From positions 1 to 26,232 of the forward strand of contig PSKS01000034.1 of assembly GCA_040289115.1 (NCBI GenBank): 26,232 nt of DNA. The letters run 5' to 3'. The position numbers and the translations under genes are program-made. How positions within the stretch are numbered: position 1 is the stretch's first letter; every line of letters begins with the position of its first letter. The notes beneath the pieces are model-generated. The model did no database searches. It was not told the DNA's origin and was given only the letters and a program-made list of their open reading frames with translations. Source of the DNA: JAUQQI01 sp040289115 (GTDB lineage: Bacteria; Chloroflexota; Dehalococcoidia; JAUQQI01). Positions 1-8,474 of the stretch are shown here, piece by piece.

Positions 1-1790
1 AAGAGGCCCAGCAGGCCGGCGACCGCCGCCAGCCACGGCCGGGGGTCCTTAAGGGGGTGCAGGTCACCCCCCGACAAGTCCTGGGCTGCCCGGCCGGCCG
101 CCAGGATCAGGGGCAGGGTCAGGTGGACCCCGAGCCACGGCATCTTTTCACCGGCGATGGCGTAGCCGATAAAGGTCGCCGCCGCCCAGAAGATTAAAAA
201 CAGCCGAAACTCGGCCGTCAGGTCCCTGACCGGGGCCAACCCGAGGGCCAGCAGCCCTAGGCCCAGCAGCGAGAGGGCCCCGAGACGGCCGGCCTCACCT
301 GGTAGAAAAAGGGCCGTCAGGGCGGCCAAGGCGACCGAGAGGGCCCACAGCCGAACGGGGGGAGTCCGGTGGGTCCACAGGACCAGTCCGGCCAGGCCGA
401 GGGTGATGGGCAGAAACTCGTAGATGGGGAGAAGCAGCAGGTAATAATACCAGGGCTGGGCGCCCCGCTGGACCTCGTGCTGGAGGAGCCAGTACTGGAG
501 GGAGCCCCAAATGCCCGAGCTAAAGCCGGGCAGGTTGGTCAGAAAGGTAGTGTAAAGGAGGGTATACGGCACATAAAAGACCCCTAAAAGCACGGGCCAG
601 AGGCGACGCTCCCAGGCGAGGCCGACCCCGACGGTGAGGCCGATTAGGGCCGCCACCACCAGCCCGGCCCAGGCGGGGGGAGGCCCGCCGGACATAAGGG
701 CCACCCGGTAGATGAGGCTCGGAACCAGCCCACCCCCGGCGGCGAAAAGGCTCAGGTCGGCTGGGGCCGGCCGGCCCGCCAGGCCCCAGGCACTCAGGGT
801 GGCGCCGCCGTAAAGGGCCAGGTTAAGGAGCAGTCCCTGGAAATGGTCGGGCGGGGCCGGGGCCAGGGGGAACACCGCCCCGAAGGGCAGGACCGCCAGC
901 CCCAGGGCAAGGCCCGGCCGGATGCCCAAGAGTCCGGCGCCGAGGCTGCCGGCCACCAGGGCCCCCGCCAACCCCCCGGCCGCCAGCCCGGCCCACGGGG
1001 GCGGGTAGGCCGGGTTTGGGGCCAGGGGGCCGAAGCCCAACCAGGCGGCCGGTAGCTCTACCCCGGCCGAAAACTGTGGCAGGGAAAGACCGCCCACAAC
1101 CACCAGCGGTGCCAGGTAAAGGGGGGCCTTCGCCGGGGAGGTTAGGGTCCGGAGGGCGGCCGCCGGGTCGGGGCCGGCGGCCTCAAAAAGTTCCCGCAGC
1201 AGCCGCAGGCCGAAGAACACCCCGAAGATGGCCACCGTAATAAAGGTCACTTCCTTGGTGGCAAATCCCAGGCCGATGGCCCCGGCGGCCAGGATCAGGG
1301 CGGCCGGCCGGCGCCGGGCAACATAATCCCAGAGGCCCAGCACGATGAGCAGGTTCCAGAAGGCGATGATGATATCGTTGCGGGCGAACCGGCTGAAGTA
1401 AAGCATGATGGGAGAAAAAGTCAGGAGCAGGGCCGCCGTCAGGGCCCCGATTCGCCCCAGCCAGGGCCGTAGCCAATAGCAGGCCCCGATGGCGGCCGTT
1501 CCGCACAGAGCGGCCAGCAGCCGGGCGGTGGCATCACTATCCCCGAAAAGGAAGTAGATTAAGGCGAGGGCGTGGAACTGGAAGGGGCCGTGCATCATCG
1601 GGTCGTGGGCGTAGCCCCGGCCCTGGTAAAGATACCAGGCGAAGAGGGCGTGGAGGCTCTCATCGTGGTGTAGGGCCCGACTTCCCAGGTCGTAAAGGCG
1701 CAGGCCCAGGCCCAGGGCGGTGAGGGCCACGTAGGCCCCCAGCTCGGCCGGGGCGGGGCTGGCACCGGTCCGTTCGGCAGGTCCGGCCAC
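1..1790 (-). CDS. Agl23-type (TIGR03663-like) polytopic membrane protein, 3' end outside window
   Basis: An open frame runs from GTG at 1790 through the left edge, giving 596 codons with the C-terminus missing. The start is supported by GGGAGG nine bases upstream and lies 2 nt after the stop of the preceding gene. The N-terminus has HHDES at residues 41-45, then HDPMMHGPF near 62-70, an acidic luminal-loop pattern of GT-C transferases. Later come GAQPWYYYLLL and GEKMPWL (about residue 547), which I recognise as hallmarks of the TIGR03663 family, named flippase activity-associated protein Agl23 in archaea. Many hydrophobic segments are visible. The role is probably in lipid-linked sugar handling or protein/surface glycosylation at the cytoplasmic membrane. 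It is third in a membrane-gene trio behind ftsY. Family assignment is fairly sure; the reaction is not known to me. Confidence 0.85.
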   Translation of the reverse strand, partial: MAGPAERTGASPAPAELGAYVALTALGLGLRLYDLGSRALHHDESLHALFAWYLYQGRGYAHDPMMHGPFQFHALALIYFLFGDSDATARLLAALCGTAAIGACYWLRPWLGRIGALTAALLLTFSPIMLYFSRFARNDIIIAFWNLLIVLGLWDYVARRRPAALILAAGAIGLGFATKEVTFITVAIFGVFFGLRLLRELFEAAGPDPAAALRTLTSPAKAPLYLAPLVVVGGLSLPQFSAGVELPAAWLGFGPLAPNPAYPPPWAGLAAGGLAGALVAGSLGAGLLGIRPGLALGLAVLPFGAVFPLAPAPPDHFQGLLLNLALYGGATLSAWGLAGRPAPADLSLFAAGGGLVPSLIYRVALMSGGPPPAWAGLVVAALIGLTVGVGLAWERRLWPVLLGVFYVPYTLLYTTFLTNLPGFSSGIWGSLQYWLLQHEVQRGAQPWYYYLLLLPIYEFLPITLGLAGLVLWTHRTPPVRLWALSVALAALTALFLPGEAGRLGALSLLGLGLLALGLAPVRDLTAEFRLFLIFWAAATFIGYAIAGEKMPWLGVHLTLPLILAAGRAAQDLSGGDLHPLKDPRPWLAAVAGLLGL

Positions 1791-1792
1791 CT

Positions 1793-3352
1793 TTAACCGC
1801 CTCCCTGCTTGAGCACAAAATCTAACGTTTGCAGCCGATCATACTCCCGGTAGAACAGCCAGCGCAAAAACTCCCGGGCATCCTTAAATTCCGGATAGCC
1901 GACCGGCAGCTTGACGGTTGCCAAGGCCGGCTCGGGGCCTTTCGGCTCGAGGCGCAGGGTCGGGCCCTCCCCACCCTCGGCCAGAGTACGGAGGGCCCAT
2001 CGAAGGGGTGGGGGCGCGGCGGCCACATCGACCCCCTGCCGGGCCAGCGGGTGGCCGGCCATCCCTTCGGCCTTCCGGACCAGGAGGTCAAGGTCGGGCC
2101 CCGGCCGGGTAGGTCCGAGAAGCTCGGGACCGAACCCGTAGTTGACCCGCCAGAACTGGTGGAGGGAAAGGCCCCCCAGGACGACAAGGCCGGTCAGAAG
2201 CAGGAATCGGCGGCCAGTAGGGTCCTGATAAAGCCAGAGGGCCGCCAGGGCCAGGGTTACCAAGGCCGAGGCCAGCGCTATTAGCAACCTAAGCCCGGGA
2301 GCAGCTAGGTTAGAAATACCGGCCGAAGCCGACCCAAAGGTTCCCAAGATTGTAAACCCCGTAAAGCCGCCGGCCGCCCCCAGCAGGACGGTGCCCAGAA
2401 CCACCCGGCCCTCAACCCGACCGACCGGTCGGCCGAGAACTTCTCCCAAGGGGCCGGATGCCCCCAGGCCGAGGGCCAGCGAGGCCGGCCCCAGGCGGGC
2501 CAGGGGGTCAACTGGGACGGGTAGAAGCAGGCCTGCCAGGGCCGTGAGCGGCCAGATGACCCCCAGGGCCGAAGGCCAACCGGACCGAAGGTCCGACCGC
2601 AGCTTGGGCAGACCCAACAGCCAGGCCCCGAGGGGGAGGGGCTCGTAGACGGCCAGGAGGACCGAAACCGGGAGGGGCGGTTGGGGAAAATCGGCCGTGG
2701 GGCCGGGGAACCCGAAGGTCCCCAGCCCCAGTGCGAGGAGGCTCACCCCTGCTGCCAGGGCGGGCAGGGTCGTCCCGGCCGCTGGGATCGGGACGGATCC
2801 GGCGGCCAGCCCGCTCAGGGCCCCGGCCACCCCCAACCCCCCGAGGGCGGTCCAGCCGGCTGGACCGCACCCCAAAAGAAGGGTGGCCGAGAGAATCCCC
2901 AGGAAGAGAAAACTTCGCCGACCGGTCCCGGCCCAGCGGATCAGACCGAACGCCCCCAGGGCCGTCAGCAGGTTAACCCAGGCAGCCGAGCCGACGGTTC
3001 GGCCGGCCAGGGCCAGCGCGGGCGAAAAGGTCCAGAGTAGGGCCAAGCCGAGCGCCCGGGGCCGACCGAGTTCGGCCGCAAGCCCCCATGCCAGGGCTGC
3101 CAGTGCCGCCCCGGTGAGCATACCGGGAAGCCTGACGGCAAAGTTCGAATCCCCGGCCAGAAGAAGACCTAAAAGGGCCCCCAGCACCGGCACCGGCTCC
3201 CCCAGGGGTTCCGAGTGGCCCAGGAAGAGTCCCCGGGCCTCAAGGGCATAGCGGGCTTCCGGGTCCCCCAGGGACCATGGCGGCGGGGCAAGCCACGCCC
3301 CGGCTGACACGGCCAGGAGCGCCCCGAGAACCAACTCGTCTTTAAGCTTCAA
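1793..3352 (-). CDS. GT-C-like polytopic membrane protein, diverged relative of the Agl23 family
   Basis: I place the start at TTG 3352, whose bases overlap the TGA stop of the upstream gene and which has GAGGTG eight bases ahead. This gives 519 aa; an open-frame extension to 3421 would add 23 residues inside the upstream gene. The N-terminus (about residues 5-150) has the GT-C layout: a first membrane segment, an acidic loop (GDPEARYALEARG), then segments with FAVRLPGML and LLWTFSPALALAGRT, like PMT/ArnT-type transferases. The middle is almost entirely hydrophobic. The last 90 residues are soluble and end with WLFYREYDRLQTLDF, which resembles the tail of TIGR03663 proteins. It may be a paralogue of the downstream gene. 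Substrate and activity are unknown. It sits 2 nt before the Agl23-type gene, so co-expression is very likely. Confidence 0.75.
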   Translation of the reverse strand: MKLKDELVLGALLAVSAGAWLAPPPWSLGDPEARYALEARGLFLGHSEPLGEPVPVLGALLGLLLAGDSNFAVRLPGMLTGAALAALAWGLAAELGRPRALGLALLWTFSPALALAGRTVGSAAWVNLLTALGAFGLIRWAGTGRRSFLFLGILSATLLLGCGPAGWTALGGLGVAGALSGLAAGSVPIPAAGTTLPALAAGVSLLALGLGTFGFPGPTADFPQPPLPVSVLLAVYEPLPLGAWLLGLPKLRSDLRSGWPSALGVIWPLTALAGLLLPVPVDPLARLGPASLALGLGASGPLGEVLGRPVGRVEGRVVLGTVLLGAAGGFTGFTILGTFGSASAGISNLAAPGLRLLIALASALVTLALAALWLYQDPTGRRFLLLTGLVVLGGLSLHQFWRVNYGFGPELLGPTRPGPDLDLLVRKAEGMAGHPLARQGVDVAAAPPPLRWALRTLAEGGEGPTLRLEPKGPEPALATVKLPVGYPEFKDAREFLRWLFYREYDRLQTLDFVLKQGGG

Positions 3353-5550
3353 TCCGGGGGCACCTCGAAGATGACGACCCCGCCCTGCCGGAACACCGCT
3401 CGCAACTGGGAGCCGAGCCACTCATCGGCCGCCCGACCGTAGCGGGTCCGCTCCAATTCCCCGAAGTAAACGTAACGAACCCGGTAGCGGGCCAACAGCT
3501 CGCCCAACCGGGCGGGATCCCGGCCGTCGTAAATCTCAGCCACATCCCGCTCCCGGCTCCGGAAGAGGTAGTCGCTTCCCCGCCACTGGACCTCATGCCC
3601 GGGCCAGCCCAGAAGGGTCGGCAGGCCGGTCCGGGCGCTAACCCGGCCGAACTCGCTGTAAGAGGGTCCCACCGCCTCGACTATAACTGGCGTTCCCCTA
3701 ACATTTGCCCACAGCCAGTCTAAGGCAGCCGCCTCGTCGGGCTGAGTCGACCGCAGGTAGGCGAGGCCGTCGAGGGTGGGCGGGCCGGTCCGCTCGAGGC
3801 TCCGGGACCAGACGGCCAGGGGTCCGTAAAGAAGGCCGGGGGCCAGTGCCAGGGCAGCCACGGCCGCTGCCATCCTTCCCGGCCGGGAGGCCAGGAGGAG
3901 GTAAAAGGCCCCGGCCGAGGCCAGCCCTAGGAGGGTCCAAGCTTGGTAATAGAGCTTGAAGACCGTGTTCATCCGGGTGCCGAAGAGGTCCCGGACGAAA
4001 AAAAGTTCGACTCCGAGCACCAGTAGGGCCCCGGCGAAGGCCAGCAGGCCCACGAATCTGACCGCCGGCCGTTTGGCCTCGCCGAACGCCTGGCTGGACG
4101 CGGCCGCCGCCAGCAGAAGCTGGGGAATCAGCTGGGCCAGCCGGCCGGGCGCAAAGACTCCCGACCAGATGGACCAGCTGGCCCAGGCCAAAACGGGCAA
4201 GAGGGAAAGGAGGGCGGCCGCGTTCGGCCGGGTCTGCAGGCCGAGCCAGGCGACCAATGGGGCAAGGAGCGCCCCCCAGAAGAGGACCAGGTGGTGCGGG
4301 CGGGTACCCACCGGTCCCACCGGGGCCAACCCCTGCACCTGGCTTTCCAGGGTGAGATAGAAGGGCAGGTAAAGGCCCACAGCCAGCGGGGCCGAAACCA
4401 CCCCCAGCTCCGCCCCCGCCAGGAGCCGGCGGCCCCAGGACTCGCCGGTGGGGCCCATGGCCCGGGCAAGGATTAGAAGGCCCCCGAAGGTGGGAAGGTC
4501 CCAGGTGTTAATAAACCCGAGGGCCCCGAGGAACCACCCGGCGGCCACCTTGACGCCTGGCCCGGTGTCTTCCCCGGCTAGGAATATCCCCAGGGCGAGG
4601 GCAACCGCCCCCAATCCGAAGGGCAGGGCCATCAGGTGGGGATGCAGGTCACCCAGTATGAAGCTAAAAAGGGGGAACTCGGTAATGGTGTAGTCAAGAC
4701 TCGTTTTGCCGTCGGGGGTCAGGGTATCGATGACCCGGGTCGACCGCCACCACCACCAGCCAGCCTCCGGGGAGGTGAGGGCCGGCCCAGACCCGGCCAG
4801 GTCCTTGATACCGGCCCACTCGACGGGAACCCCGTAGGTCCGGAGAACCTCCAAGACCACCACCCAGTTGGCCACCAGCAGCAGAAAGACGGGGCCGAGC
4901 AGGCCGGCCAGGGTAGCCCTGGCCTCGGGACTTCCGTTCAGGCGGGCGAGGGCGTAGACCAGCCCGAAGGCCCCCTGGGCCGCCAGACCGAAAAGGGTGG
5001 CCAGGGCCAAGTTGTAGCCGACGGCGGTGGGGGTCCCGGCCAGTTTGGTTACTAAGCCCATGAGCAGGTAGCCGAAGTAGTAATAGCTGACCGGGTAGCC
5101 CGCAAGCCAGGGATCTGGTGGGGGAAAGTGTTCGGCCCGGAAGGCGGCGTTTAAGAGGGCCAGGTCCATCGGCTGTTCGGTGTGGCGGATTTCAGGGAAA
5201 AGACTCCTTAAGGCGGCCCCGCCCCAAAACCCGACGGCAAAGAGGGCTTCGGAAGCCCCCAGGAAGGCCGGGCTAAGGCCCCGCAGCGCCCGCAGGCCCT
5301 CAACCCGGTTGAAGGCCCAAATGGCCGCGGCAGCCACCAGACCGGTGAGCAGGAGGGCAGGTCTGGTGGTGGGAATAAGGCCCGTGGTGGCCCCCAGCCA
5401 AGTGATATACCCCAGACCCAGGAGGCCGAAGGCCCGGCTCCAGGCCCAACCCTGTCCTGGCAGGCGGCTTAGCAATCGGTGGGTAAGGGGCCAGGCCCCA
5501 AGGCCGAGCCCGGTCAGCACAACCCACCAGGCGAGGGCCTCAAGGAACAT
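3349..5550 (-). CDS. DUF2298 'YYY' family membrane protein
   Basis: This 733-residue polytopic membrane protein carries the family signature: FPEIRHTEQPMDLALLNA near residues 118-135, then a YYY triplet at 156-158 in GYPVSYYYFGYLLMG. The later stretch GTRMNTVFKLYYQAW is also typical. This matches TIGR03662/DUF2298, described from Chloroflexi and archaea and often found beside TIGR03663 proteins. It is believed to be GT-C-like and linked to surface glycan assembly, but no reaction is established to my knowledge. The C-terminal 130 residues (around IVEAVGPSYSEFGRVSARTGLPTLLGW) look extracytoplasmic. ATG 5550 is the only good start, although no clear ribosome site precedes it. It lies 40 nt after ftsY and overlaps the next start, so the four genes probably form one operon. 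Confidence 0.88.
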   Translation of the reverse strand: MFLEALAWWVVLTGLGLGAWPLTHRLLSRLPGQGWAWSRAFGLLGLGYITWLGATTGLIPTTRPALLLTGLVAAAAIWAFNRVEGLRALRGLSPAFLGASEALFAVGFWGGAALRSLFPEIRHTEQPMDLALLNAAFRAEHFPPPDPWLAGYPVSYYYFGYLLMGLVTKLAGTPTAVGYNLALATLFGLAAQGAFGLVYALARLNGSPEARATLAGLLGPVFLLLVANWVVVLEVLRTYGVPVEWAGIKDLAGSGPALTSPEAGWWWWRSTRVIDTLTPDGKTSLDYTITEFPLFSFILGDLHPHLMALPFGLGAVALALGIFLAGEDTGPGVKVAAGWFLGALGFINTWDLPTFGGLLILARAMGPTGESWGRRLLAGAELGVVSAPLAVGLYLPFYLTLESQVQGLAPVGPVGTRPHHLVLFWGALLAPLVAWLGLQTRPNAAALLSLLPVLAWASWSIWSGVFAPGRLAQLIPQLLLAAAASSQAFGEAKRPAVRFVGLLAFAGALLVLGVELFFVRDLFGTRMNTVFKLYYQAWTLLGLASAGAFYLLLASRPGRMAAAVAALALAPGLLYGPLAVWSRSLERTGPPTLDGLAYLRSTQPDEAAALDWLWANVRGTPVIVEAVGPSYSEFGRVSARTGLPTLLGWPGHEVQWRGSDYLFRSRERDVAEIYDGRDPARLGELLARYRVRYVYFGELERTRYGRAADEWLGSQLRAVFRQGGVVIFEVPPD

Positions 5551-5590
5551 AGGGCTTTAACCCGGGCCCAGGGGACCGGGACAAGGGACG

Positions 5591-6511
5591 CTACTCCTCC
5601 AGCAGGGCGGCCACGAACTGGCGGGGGTCAAAGGGGGCCAGGTCGTCGAGCTTTTCCCCCGTGCCCACGAATTTGATGGGGATTCTGAGCTGGTCGGCGA
5701 TGGCAAACACGATGCCGCCCTTGGCGGTGCCGTCCAGCTTGGCCAAAACGATCCCCGTAAGGCCCACTGCCTCGGCAAAATGCCGGGCCTGGCTCAGGCC
5801 GTTCTGACCGGTGGTGGCGTCCAGCACCAGCAGGGTCTCGTCTGGGCCGCGCCCGTCCGCTTTCTCGATGACGCGGCGGATTTTTTTAAGTTCTTCCATC
5901 AGGGGGACCTTCGTCTGGAGCCGGCCGGCGGTGTCGATTATAACCGCCCCGGCCCGCCGGGCCCGGGCCGCTTGGAGGGCGTCGTAAACCACCGCGGCCG
6001 GGTCGGCCCCGGGCTGGTGGGCGATAATTTCGGCCCCGGCCCGGTCGGCCCAGATCCTGAGCTGGTCGATGGCGGCCGCCCGGAACGTATCGGCGGCTGC
6101 GACTATAACGCGGCGGCCCTGCGTTTTCAGCAGGTGCGCCAGCTTGCCGATGGTGGTGGTTTTGCCACTGCCGTTTACCCCGACGACCAGGATGACGGCC
6201 GGCTCATCGGTCCGGAGGTTGAGGCCGGACCCGTCGACGCTCAGAACCTTGACCAGCTCCTCGGCAAAGGCCCGCATCGTTTCCTCGGGTCCGACGAGGG
6301 CATCTTCCCGAACCCGGTGCCGAAGCCGCTGGAGCAGCTTCTCGGTGGTCTCGACCCCGACATCGGCACCGATGAGGAGCTCTTCCAGGTTTAGCCAGAA
6401 GTCTTCATTCAAGGCCCGGCCGGCAAAGAGCCGACGGACCGGTTTAAACCAGGCCTCTTTCGTTTTGGCCAGGCCAGTCCCAAGCTTGTTGCGGAAAGCG
6501 TCTAACACCAT
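5591..6511 (-). CDS. ftsY: Signal recognition particle receptor FtsY
   Basis: This 306-residue protein is the GTPase that docks SRP-ribosome complexes at the membrane so that membrane proteins insert cotranslationally. The helical N domain covers about residues 5-95. The G domain follows, with the P-loop GVNGSGKTT at 111-119, AADTFRAAAIDQL at 139-151, DTAGR at 193-197, AKLDGTAKGG from 257, and the closing GTGEKLDDLAPFDP. This is the SRP/FtsY GTPase set, and the N-domain plus the FtsY-specific spacing rule out Ffh, which would carry an M domain. The acidic A domain is missing, as in many thermophile and Gram-positive FtsY proteins. ATG 6511 has only a weak AAGG upstream. It leads a run of membrane-protein genes, but that neighbourhood need not mean a functional link. 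Confidence 0.97.
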   Translation of the reverse strand: MVLDAFRNKLGTGLAKTKEAWFKPVRRLFAGRALNEDFWLNLEELLIGADVGVETTEKLLQRLRHRVREDALVGPEETMRAFAEELVKVLSVDGSGLNLRTDEPAVILVVGVNGSGKTTTIGKLAHLLKTQGRRVIVAAADTFRAAAIDQLRIWADRAGAEIIAHQPGADPAAVVYDALQAARARRAGAVIIDTAGRLQTKVPLMEELKKIRRVIEKADGRGPDETLLVLDATTGQNGLSQARHFAEAVGLTGIVLAKLDGTAKGGIVFAIADQLRIPIKFVGTGEKLDDLAPFDPRQFVAALLEE

Positions 6512-6639
6512 GGTGGCGCCTTACATCCCTGAAAAATAATACCACCCGGGTTTCAGGCCGGCGCTTCCGTGTTGGGCCAAGCACCGGCCCGTAATGATTA
6601 CCACGCCGATAATGCCGCGCTTACGACGATGGCCGCCCC

Positions 6640-6915
6640 TTATCGGCCTGGCTGTCGGGCTGCTGGCCGGGTTTCTCGGGTAGGTAGGGCGGGGCCCGGC
6701 CCGGGGAACCTTTTCGCCAGCTGGTGCCGTCCGAATCTGCGTCGGGCAAAGCCGACGAAACCGAGCATAAGCCAGGGCCCGATAAGGACGTTTATCAGGC
6801 AGTGGCCCAGGACCGGACCTGTAAGGCTGCGGTTGCCGTAACGTGTAAAGTAGCCCCAGGCCAGGCCCAAAACGAAGGTGAAGCTGATGCCCCCTAGATT
6901 GAATCCAAGTTGCAA
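6640..6915 (-). pseudogene. C-terminal fragment of a CPBP-type intramembrane protease
   Basis: The 91-codon frame starts at TTG 6915 with an in-frame TAA (6922-6924) just upstream. The peptide holds FVLGLAWGYFTRYGNRSLTGPVLGHCLINVL, which fits the last conserved block of CPBP (Abi/Rce1-like) glutamic membrane proteases: a membrane helix, then G-x-L, then H-x3-N. Intact members are usually above 200 residues and carry an upstream EE-x3-R motif. No such motif is found in any minus-strand frame from 6922 to 7350. I therefore read it as a truncated, probably inactive remnant. The tail after about residue 60 is basic and proline-rich and may be non-native. It could instead be a small unrelated membrane protein. 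Confidence 0.5.
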
Positions 6916-6921
6916 AGCAGG

Positions 6922-7352
6922 TTATGTTCGGTTTCCGGGTTTACAATTGTACGCTGCAGAAGCTACGGAGGTTGCGGACGGCACGTTTCCGGCTGCAGGT
7001 TGGGCAGACGGTACTTTATCGCAAGCCAAAAGTTCTGACACCGGGATCCAAACCCCAGCCTTCAACGGGGCAGGGGCCTTGGCCGGGGCTGTAGTTGCCT
7101 TCGGGGCGGTGGCCCGGTCTGTCAAGGCCTAAACATCCTCCTGAGTCAGCTCTGGGCCCATTCGACCCCGGCTCGCGGCCGGGGCACGGCCAAGTAACCC
7201 TTACGCCGGGCACCTACTTGTACGTGTTGCCGGAGCTGTAGTCGGATGCGGCCGAGCGGGTAGGATAGGCCCTCTTCTAAAGCCGATTCAAGCCCGCAGA
7301 GCTTATCCGCCCGCTACATTCTGAGGTCCTGGCCGGTTAGAGGCTCGATGGC
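6922..7352. other. Intergenic stretch without a supported gene
   Basis: Short frames exist on both strands but none has family-like sequence or a ribosome site. A GC-rich inverted repeat (CCCCGG...CCGGGG) lies near 7166-7186 with no T-run beside it. I see no promoter, RNA gene or repeat that I can support here. Confidence 0.5.
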
Positions 7353-7427
7353 TGGTGGCAGGGGAGGGATTCGAACCCCCGACCAAGGGCTTATGAGTCC
7401 CCTGCTCTACCGCTGAGCTACCCTGCC
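7353..7427 (-). tRNA. tRNA with CAT anticodon (elongator Met or Ile2)
   Basis: The minus strand folds as a 75-nt cloverleaf. The acceptor GGCAGGG pairs with CCCTGCC, the D stem is GCTC/GAGC, the anticodon loop is CTCATAA with anticodon CAT, the T arm is GGGGG-TTCGAAT-CCCTC, and the discriminator is A followed by an encoded CCA. The paired first base (G1-C72) excludes initiator tRNA. The anticodon stem GGGGA/GCCCT leaves an A-G mismatch next to the loop. The arm resembles E. coli tRNA-Ile2 (lysidine-modified CAT) as much as elongator Met, so the amino acid is left open. It has its own promoter at 7442-7470. Confidence 0.93.
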
Positions 7428-7441
7428 CTGCTTCCGTGAAG

Positions 7442-7470
7442 ATTATAAAAACCTGTGTCTCCGCCGTCAA
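7442..7470 (-). promoter_or_regulatory. Sigma70-type promoter of the CAT tRNA
   Basis: On the minus strand the -35 TTGACG (7465-7470) and the -10 TATAAT (7442-7447) are 17 nt apart. The predicted start falls about 8 nt before the tRNA 5' end, as expected for a tRNA promoter. Confidence 0.85.
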
Positions 7471-7482
7471 GACCTATGTCCC

Positions 7483-7542
7483 TGACCTTGGGGTCCGAAC
7501 TTTTGCCCCAAGGTCAAGCGGGACCCCCGAAGTTCGGGTCCC
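7483..7542. other. Cluster of competing inverted repeats between nth and the tRNA
   Basis: Two perfect hairpins lie side by side. In the first, TGACCTTGGGG (7483-7493) pairs with CCCCAAGGTCA (7506-7516). In the second, GGGACCC (7520-7526) pairs with GGGTCCC (7536-7542). In addition CCGAACTT (7495-7502) is complementary to AAGTTCGG (7531-7538), so a third long stem could form instead of the other two. No T-run follows on either strand, so simple intrinsic termination is not shown. It may be the 3' end of the nth transcript, an attenuator-like structure, or a small repeat element. Confidence 0.5.
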
Positions 7543-7641
7543 CCATTGCCTAGAGCCGACGGCAAACGACACCTTTGCCAGCGCAGCCCTGGGCCGAGGT
7601 CTGAATGGGATATAAGGTTGAGGAGCCCTCCGGTCGGAATA

Positions 7642-8325
7642 TTAAGCGCTTTTTGTAACTCCCAGCCTGGGGCAGAAATCCGCCAGCGGGCAGATGCCAC
7701 ACCGGGGTATCCTGGGCCGGCAAATATGCTTTCCGAAGGGCACCAGCAGCCGGTTAAGGTCGAGCCAGTATTGCCTTGGCACCCGGACTTGAAGGGCCCG
7801 CATCGTCTCCGCAGGCGTCCGGGCCGACACGTAGCCCCACCGGTGAACGACCCGGTGGACGTGAGTGTCCACCGCCACCCGCGGCTGGCCGCAGGCGATC
7901 CCGAGCACGAGGCCCGCGCACTTGGGTCCGATGCCTGGCAGGGAAAGGAGAACCCCTTCATCGCAGGGAAGCTCACCCCCGAATTCCGTCACGGTCCGCT
8001 CAGCGATGGCCCGAATCTGCCGGGCCTTAGTTTCGGCGAAGGCCGACCCCCGAATCAGGCCTTCAAGCTCGGTCAGGCTGAGGCCGGCTATTTGGGCCGG
8101 GGTCTGGGCCCGGGCAAAGAGCCGCCGGACCACCCTAAGGGTCACCTCATCCCGGGTCCGGGTTGAAATGATGCAGCCGACGGCCACCTGGAAGGGGCGG
8201 TCGAATCCCGTCTCGGCCAGCTCGAAGAGGGCGGCCTTGGGATACCCCCTTACAGCCGCCTCGACCCGGGCCAGGACTTCCCCGATGTCTGGGGGCAGTT
8301 TGGCCGGGGGCAATGGGGCCGACAC
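7642..8325 (-). CDS. nth: Endonuclease III (DNA glycosylase/AP lyase)
   Basis: This 227-residue enzyme removes oxidised pyrimidines in base excision repair and nicks the abasic site. The helix-hairpin-helix LPGIGPKCAG carries the Schiff-base lysine K135, and the catalytic aspartate is D153 in AVDTHVHRV. A [4Fe-4S] motif follows: C202-x6-C209-x2-C212-x5-C218. The ISTRTRDE stretch (residues 53-60) resembles the archaeal/thermophile variant of the family more than the E. coli form. GTG 8325 is used as start but has no clear ribosome site; TTG codons a few residues inside are possible. It is bounded upstream by the tRNA-Asn terminator and is probably transcribed alone. Confidence 0.95.
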   Translation of the reverse strand: MSAPLPPAKLPPDIGEVLARVEAAVRGYPKAALFELAETGFDRPFQVAVGCIISTRTRDEVTLRVVRRLFARAQTPAQIAGLSLTELEGLIRGSAFAETKARQIRAIAERTVTEFGGELPCDEGVLLSLPGIGPKCAGLVLGIACGQPRVAVDTHVHRVVHRWGYVSARTPAETMRALQVRVPRQYWLDLNRLLVPFGKHICRPRIPRCGICPLADFCPRLGVTKSA

Positions 8326-8352
8326 GGCCGGCTACCGGGCCGGGCTCCGGCC

Positions 8353-8383
8353 AATAAAAAACGGCCCGGGAAAGCTCCCGGGC
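8353..8383 (-). terminator. Rho-independent terminator of tRNA-Asn
   Basis: On the minus strand GCCCGGGA-GCTT-TCCCGGGC forms a perfect 8-bp stem (8364-8383). It is followed by CG and a run of six T (8356-8361), then ATT. It starts 4 nt after the tRNA 3' end and lies before the nth start. Confidence 0.9.
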
Positions 8384-8387
8384 GGGG

Positions 8388-8460
8388 CTGCCCGAGCAGG
8401 ACTCGAACCTGCAACCAACCGGTTAACAGCCGGCCGCTCTACCACTTGAGCTATCGGGCA
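8388..8460 (-). tRNA. tRNA-Asn (GTT)
   Basis: The minus strand gives a 73-nt cloverleaf. The acceptor TGCCCGA pairs with TCGGGCA, the D stem is GCTC/GAGC, and the anticodon stem GCCGG/CCGGT flanks loop CTGTTAA, anticodon GTT. The T arm is TGCAG-GTTCGAGT-CCTGC and the discriminator is G. CCA is not encoded. It has a dedicated promoter and terminator. Confidence 0.96.
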
Positions 8461-8474
8461 GCGTCCACTAACAA

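Noticed and set aside
2697..3251. 184-codon plus-strand open frame
   Set aside because: It is the antisense shadow of the GT-C-like gene, of low-complexity Arg/Pro/Ala composition.
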